Positions 58,552-64,000 of a stretch of DNA of 64,000 nt are shown here, piece after piece (the stretch's first letter is position 1; each line of letters begins with the position of its first letter). The DNA is from Lyophyllum atratum (taxonomy: Eukaryota; Basidiomycota; Agaricomycetes; Agaricales; Lyophyllaceae). Where the stretch lies: positions 310,001 through 374,000 of the forward strand of contig JACGCN010000043.1 of assembly GCA_014905825.1 (NCBI GenBank). The letters are read 5' to 3'. The notes under the pieces are model-generated. The model ran no database searches and was not told where the DNA came from. It saw nothing but the letters and a program-made list of their open reading frames with translations. A program made the translations under genes and the position numbers.

Positions 58552-60301
58552 TCATTCATTAGCGACCTACACACACCCCACATCATCAGCCCCTCAAACA
58601 AACCCCCAAAAACCAAAAAAGACGCACCTTAAGCACCCTCGGCACCCTCACCTCCTCCTCCTCCTCATCATCATACACACTACTCGACTCGTCCTCCGCC
58701 TTCCCATCCTTCATATAACCCCCATACGCATCCTCCCCCTCGTCCTCCCCCGCATGAACCCCAGGGGGCCCGCTGGCATAATGCGACGCATAATTATCCT
58801 TAGGCGGGTCCGGCGTGGTGGTATGCGTATACCCCGACGACTGGTTCCTTTGCAGATCCGTGTACGCGCTCCCGCTCGAGTTCGTGTGCGAGCCGGGAGG
58901 AGGGGAGTGCGAGCCCGCTGTGGAGCTGTTGTTGTTGGTGTTGTTGGCGAAGGGGTTGGGCATGTACCCGCCATACGCGGCTTGCTGCGAATACGGCGGC
59001 TGGTGCTGATTCTGCGCGTGGTTGAGCGATATACCCCTCTGCACCCCCGCCCCCACCCCCGCACCCATCCCAGCCGCCTCCAACAAATCATACTCAGGGC
59101 TCCCAGGGCCCCTGTTATTGCCATACCCGCCCCCACCCTGCCCCGGCGCCACATTCCCGTACTGGTGCTGTTGTTGTTGTTGTGGGTGATACGCTCCGGG
59201 TCCAGCAAAGGCGGGATACGGCGTAGCCCCCTCCTGCAGCCCACTCGCAAACGCCCCAGGATCCCTCGTACTCCGTGCCCTCGCCACCCCCACCCCCGCA
59301 GCTCCCGCGCCCGCCCCAGCCCCAACACCACCCGCAGCGCCGTACGGGCTAAAGATCTCCCCAGGGCTCGGGCCGCCCATCTCGCGCATCCCGTACGCCT
59401 CCGCCCCGGAGCCGTGCCCCGTGCTGAGCGCGGGCTGGCCAAAGGTGCCGTGCGAGGAGACGTCGGAGTATTGTCCGCCGGAGGTGTACCCTCCCCCTCC
59501 ACCACCTCCGCCCCCGCCGCTGTTATGGTCGGAGTACATCCCACCCCCGCCGTAGTGCCGATCGTCGTCGTCGTCGTCGAGGAATATGGGCGCGGGTGCG
59601 GCGGCGGCTTCTGCTGCGGCTTCTGCGATTTCGCGGTCGAAGCGCTTGGCGCGGCGGCGGCGGACGATGGTGGAGATGAGGAAGATGAGGAGGGCGAGGG
59701 CGACGAGGCCTACGACTGCGAAGGTGCCGGCGACTGCGCCTGTGTTTTGGAAGAATCTGTGGGTGGGGGGGGAGCGTTAGTGTTGGTGTTGATATATGGG
59801 GGATGGGGGAAGGAGGAAAGAGGACGTACCCTTTGTTTGTGGATGCGGCGGCGGTGCCTGTGGGGGGAGGCAGGGTGGGGGTGATGGCGATGACGGAGGT
59901 GGTGGTGACTACGTTGCCGCCGCCGTCTGTGGTCGTGAGGATGGCGGTTGAGGTTGGGGACGAGGTTGTTGAGGGTGTCGTTGTGGTGGAGGTGGTGGGG
60001 GCGCTACTAGTGGTGCTTGTAGTGTCCGAGGTGGTTGTGGTGGTCGGCGAGGATGTAGTCGTCTCAGAGGTGGTGGTGGTGGTCGAAGTGGTCGAAGTGG
60101 TGGTGGGGCTCGAGGTGGTAGTTGTCGACGAGGTCGACGTAGTAGACCTATTGCGATGGTATCAAGTTAGATCGAAGTAGTACGCCATAGAGCACGAACT
60201 ACGTACGTCGTCGTCGTGGTAGCTGTAGGTAAAAAGACTAAGATCAGCGTCGCTCAACCCCGCACAATAAAACCAAGGCAAGATCACTCACTACTTTCCA
60301 T
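58552..60301 (-). CDS. Thr/Ser-rich single-pass membrane protein
   Basis: Five exons (60301-60292, 60222-60207, 60147-59830, 59756-58628, 58566-58552) give 495 residues. The first two and the last exon are only 10, 16 and 15 bases. Residues 1-114 are almost only Thr and Ser, expected to be heavily O-mannosylated. One membrane segment at about 122-146 (VAGTFAVVGLVALALLIFLI) is followed by RRRRAKR. The 340-residue cytosolic part is Gly/Pro/Asn/Gln-rich with Asp and Gly runs (DDDDDDR, GGGGGGGGGG) and ends RVLKVANE. There is no signal peptide, so the N-terminus would be exported by the membrane segment itself. The layout resembles cell-wall sensors of the Mid2/Wsc kind, but no Cys-rich sensor domain is present. 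Role in wall sensing is inference. Confidence 0.82.
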
Positions 60302-61904
60302 CTCTAGATCCTAAGCCTATACCAGGATATAATATGAGTAAGGAGCGTGTATCCGCGACGAGGACCCGCGCGGAGGCCTGGAGAGAGGGAGGGGACGAGC
60401 AGAGATGGCTGTCGTGGACGAGGAAGAGAAGACCAGAGTTGACAGCGTGAAAACTCGATCACATGGATCCAATCAAAAACATGCTGATGTAAGCCCGTTT
60501 GATCGACCTGCTGGTCTGGTCCCGCCCTACCCGCGTATCATCAGTTTCAAACTTGTCCCTTCGATTTCGATGGCGAGTTGGTCGTCAATGCTTAGCTCTC
60601 CCTGTTCAATACTTCGACTGGGTTGACGCTGTTCTGCCTCCGATCCTAATTTGCTTCTATGCCAGACGTCGTCGAGCGGCGCTGGAGGCTACGACAAATA
60701 TAGCAAGTCCTAGCAAGTCTCAATGCTGGGCGTTAGGCAGTTTTGCTTGAAGCTCAGACTTCCCTTGGTGCGCTCAAGATGCAGGTCTAAGACCTCGGAC
60801 GAGCACTGATACCCATCCTGATTCGCTACAGTCTCCCAGACAGGTCACGTTCCAGGTCCTAGCCGGTACCGCAGTCGCCTTTGCTACCATACCATGCGGG
60901 GCGGGAACAAAACTCTCTCGTCGCTCGTTGTCCAAGCGTCGCCGTACAAAAAGCCCTCCTCAACCAGGCTTCCCCGACGCCGCTCCGTCGCCTTCTTCGA
61001 GCGCGTTTTCTCACATCGATTCGTCATGTGGACGCCTCCGTAGTCTTCCACCTCAGCCTCCCGACTCTCCACTGCTTCTCTACGTACCACTGTCCTCCTC
61101 GACCGACCGCCCTGTTGGTGTATCGATGCACTTCCCAAACTTGTACCAATATGCTTGACGATGATTGGACGCGCCTCGTTCCAATCGAGCTATGTATAAG
61201 TATCCTTATTGGCGGTCTTTTCTTCTACACTTTCAAAGCTCCCGTCTTCGCGTACACCGGTCACGAACACCCGGCCTTTTCACACATGCTACGAAGTAAA
61301 GTCGTGTCGATTATCCGGCGAGGCCCCCTTCGACTCGAGTCCGGGGCACCGTATCATCCCCCAAGCCTTCCCAATCCGCTCCCTCTTCGCCCATACAGTA
61401 CGCATACCTCTTCGCCCATACAGTACGCATACCTCGTCGCCCACACCTCTCATCGCGTACTGTCCTCGCTTCATAACTGTTGACCATTCTAGTCTTTCGG
61501 CGAAGAAGTGTTCAGCATAAAGTCGGGGCTTGGAACAGTTCTCCACGGTGTTTCAATATGAACTTCGACGACAGCCGGATGTCTTCTCCTCCAAGAGAAG
61601 GGGAGTTTTCTGTGGGTCGCTAGTTGCGTCCCAAATGTTGCCTTTTCTCACTGATTGCGCACGCCAATAGAGCCCGACTCCTGTCCACTGTCACTGCCCT
61701 CCATACGTCATATCCCGCTGTATCCCGGGAGGCTCTACCCACCGCCGTTTCGCGACTCTCCTGACCAAGACTCTCTGTTTAGGTTGTCGTCTTGTAAGTA
61801 TTCGAGTTCAATTGGGCTATGAGGCTTCTTGTGTCGTTGTGAACTGTGCCTCTAATTCGCTGTTAAGATAATCATCACGTCTCGATAACCCTAGCAGTAG
61901 CGCA
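60302..61904. other. Divergent intergenic region
   Basis: Between two genes transcribed away from each other. A 200-codon frame on plus (60881-61483) has no clear start or domain, and its end runs through the 25-base tandem repeat. I regard it as chance or decayed. Confidence 0.5.
61383..61432. repeat. Tandem repeat, two perfect 25-base units
   Basis: The unit begins CTCTTCGCCCATACAGTACG and ends CATAC. Two identical copies are followed by a partial third (CTCGTCGCCCA). Confidence 0.9.
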
Positions 61905-63160
61905 CTGAGCGTCAAAACTCCATTACGGCGCTCCTTACAGTTTGCACCCAAGTCTAGCGCCCGTCCCAAAATTCGATGTTTATCATTGTCGTCGCCCTTC
62001 TCCGTCCTTCTCGTGGTACACGTGGTCCTTGATTGTTTGTAGTACTTACTGCCTAGTGGTAGCAGCCGTTTAAAGCCCACTACACGTGGGTCCCGAACTC
62101 GATTCCCATGAAATCGGTCCGACTTTCAACATCTGAGCGTCTTTCTTCCTCATCATGTCGACTCTTCGCAATCCCCGTGAAACCATCGTCCGTCAAGTAT
62201 TCGTTTATCCCGCCAACGGCGATGACCCACACGTTACCAGCATGGTGTTCAGCAAAGAGGGCGCCAAACATAGGAAGGGATTCTACACCACCGCCGTTGA
62301 CCTGCGTGCTTTGTACGGGAAGAGTCTTCACAGCGGCGTTGGTGTTCAGATGTTGAACTTCGAAGACCAGCCTGATAAGACCGAGATCGAGGGCGAATAC
62401 ATGGTCTACTATAACCTCGACCTGAAGCTCCCGCTGAACCTCGCCTTGGCTCGTCTTGTTGGTATTAATCCCAAACGTCCTGGATCAAGGCCAACCTGGC
62501 GAGGGGATGTTGTAGTTGTGAAGAGTCAGAAATGGCCGGGACCGCTCATCATGGGAGGAGGAGCTCATGTGGACTGGGTAGATGTCTCACTGGCCGTTGA
62601 AGGGAGCCTTGAGATATTCTTCAGACGTTGGTACGCATCTAAGGAGTGGGAGTTGATAATCGAAGAAGAGACGAGCATGCTGGAGATCTTGAAACGAACA
62701 CGTAAGCGTCGTACGGTCCCCTGACATATCGAGTAGCTGAGTCGAAAATTGTCTAGCGGATCCCCAGATGAGCATGATTGAGAAGATCCTGAATAATGCG
62801 CCTAGGAGGAATTATGGTGAGTCGGAGATGATAGAGATACGTTTCATCATAGTGATGGGTGAGCTTGACCCTAACTTTAGAGAAAGACGAACGCACCTTG
62901 GAGAAGCTGCAGAAGTACAGTAAGCTAGCGGAGGTTACTTAACTGACCGATTTCCCGCTGATCGTTGTCCGCCGTGGCTCTTCTCCAAGGGGACAAACAG
63001 ATTGTCCGCGAAGCCACATACAAATGCATTGCATGCGGATCTCTCGGAAATCCAGATCTCAAGAAATGTTCCGGGTGCCGCGAAGTCATGTATTGTTCGA
63101 AGGAGTGTCAGGTGTTGGATTGGAAGGCCCATAAGCGAAACTGTAGGAAAGTTGAGAAGT
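61905..63160. repeat. Right arm of the 1.27-kb inverted repeat
   Basis: Reverse-complement partner of 48040-49310, containing the MYND gene copy 2 and its upstream flank. Downstream of the stop the two loci are unrelated, which places one duplication end close to the end of the gene. Confidence 0.85.
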
Positions 63161-63162
63161 AA
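62155..63162 (+). CDS. MYND zinc-finger protein, copy 2
   Basis: Four exons (62155-62701, 62757-62816, 62881-62919, 62990-63162) give 272 residues. The unnamed N-terminal domain matches copy 1 almost throughout ([53 protein letters not shown]). Substitutions cluster after SGVG (VQMLNFEDQPD in copy 2, [11 protein letters not shown] in copy 1). The MYND finger at about 228-267 keeps all its Cys and His: [37 protein letters not shown]. It ends RKVEK-stop, probably the ancestral end, since copy 1 has a one-base loss just before. Both copies remain open with intact splice sites, so both may be expressed. Confidence 0.87.
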
Positions 63163-64000
63163 TGCATTGCCGAAGTCTCGAACCTGTATCCTGTGTCATA
63201 AGCTCACACAGTCATGCACTATAAAAGGACTTACTTACGGAGCTGGGGGCAGGTCTTCTCATGTTCCTTTGCTTCGAGAACGGTTCTATGTGTTATTGAA
63301 ACCCACTGCACTCTCCGAGACCACAGCAAAATCTGACCACAGCAGAATCTTTGGGATCGCTTCGGTTTCTCGCTACTCGATACACCGCTTCTGGTTCGGG
63401 AAGTTGTTGGAGACGATTCTGCATGCTTTGGAGGAGAGTTTATGGAAGCTATCGTCGCTTTACTGTATAACGGACATCCAACGTAGCTCAGCTGACTCTG
63501 TTTGGTGGCGTGGAATGGTGTGCGGGTAGATACCGGTCCATATATTCGACAGGTACCATTGCATACATACAAGGTTGGGCGGAAGCAAAATAAAACATCC
63601 GTCGCTGCGCACAAACATGAATAGAATACACACGACAAAAGTAGGCGTGTTCCCATCCGCACGTCCGCGTCAGACTTGAGCGATTCGCTGGGTGGGAACG
63701 ATTTTGGACCGTGGTGCCTTGTGCGGAAGGAACTAAATTGAGAGCGTGACCTATGCTGTCATCGTGACGACAGATGACTCTGATGCTTGAGTTGGGCTTG
63801 GCGCTAAGTTTTGGGGTGACGTCTCATGTTCACTGGTGTCGACATCGGTAGGGGGTAGCTCTCTGGTACACGAAGTAGGAAGAGCTAGAAGTAGGTGGGC
63901 GGGGCAAGGGTTACGGACAGAAATAGCATAGAAGACGGTTGACAGTCGGCAGGACAGCGGGGAAGATCCGGCCAGGCGAGGATAGGATGTCGACGAACGA
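63163..64000. other. No gene recognised at the right edge
   Basis: Short frames on both strands; none with a domain. A gene continuing outside the window cannot be excluded. Confidence 0.45.

Noticed and set aside
58754..59884. 376-codon frame on plus
   Set aside because: It is antisense to the Gly-rich exon of the Thr-rich membrane prot gene; GC-rich, repetitive sequence keeps the opposite strand open by chance.
61383..61443. CRISPR-like repeat
   Set aside because: Only two perfect adjacent 25-base units without spacers, in a eukaryotic genome; a simple tandem repeat.
60881..61483. 200-codon frame on plus
   Set aside because: Runs through a tandem repeat and lacks motifs. A real short gene cannot be excluded but is not supported.

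Overview
The window looks like nuclear DNA of a mushroom-forming basidiomycete (Agaricomycetes; Polyporales or a relative is my guess). The genes have many short introns (about 45-95 bases, GT..AG), including tiny exons. The families also fit: four proteins of the type annotated in Agaricomycete genomes as 'macrofage activating glycoprotein' (MAGP), several F-box proteins, a MYND-finger protein, an NCS1 permease and Ser/Thr-rich single-pass membrane proteins. All exon chains below were spliced by eye, by requiring that frame and phase agree across each junction; no search or transcript was available.

Layout. 0-8 kb: a tail-anchored hypothetical protein, then MAGP-1 and MAGP-2 in tandem on +. 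8-12.4 kb (-): a small HMG-box/YABBY-like chromatin protein whose second intron holds a 5'-truncated LINE with poly(A) tail and target-site duplication; then F-box gene 1. 12.4-18.8 kb: no gene I can support. 18.8-21.3 kb (+): a 702-residue protein with four Cys-x2-Cys...His...Cys modules and a His-rich stretch. 21.3-26.7 kb: again nothing convincing. 26.7-33 kb: a small membrane protein, broken pieces of SMC2 and apparently ATP-citrate lyase, an intron-containing tRNA-Gly(CCC), F-box gene 2, tRNA-Leu(AAG) with a 51-base intron, and a decayed short-chain dehydrogenase. 34-36 kb (+): a GTPase-like protein made of two tandem P-loop domains. 36.4-40.5 kb (-): MAGP-3 and MAGP-4. 41.3-48 kb: a second decayed dehydrogenase fragment, a peroxisomal dienoyl-CoA isomerase, an F-box pseudogene with a tandem duplication, and F-box gene 4. 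48-63.2 kb: two nearly identical MYND-finger genes facing opposite ways form an inverted repeat around a coiled-coil membrane protein, a secreted GDSL esterase, a 16-exon nucleobase-type permease and a Thr-rich membrane protein.

Function. The genes do not form one pathway. The common theme is duplication: MAGP (four copies), F-box (four), MYND (two), dehydrogenase (two decayed copies) and an internal duplication in the GTPase, next to long gene-poor or decayed stretches. This is what a fast-evolving accessory part of a fungal chromosome looks like. I did not see a CRISPR array, rDNA, telomere or a complete transposon.
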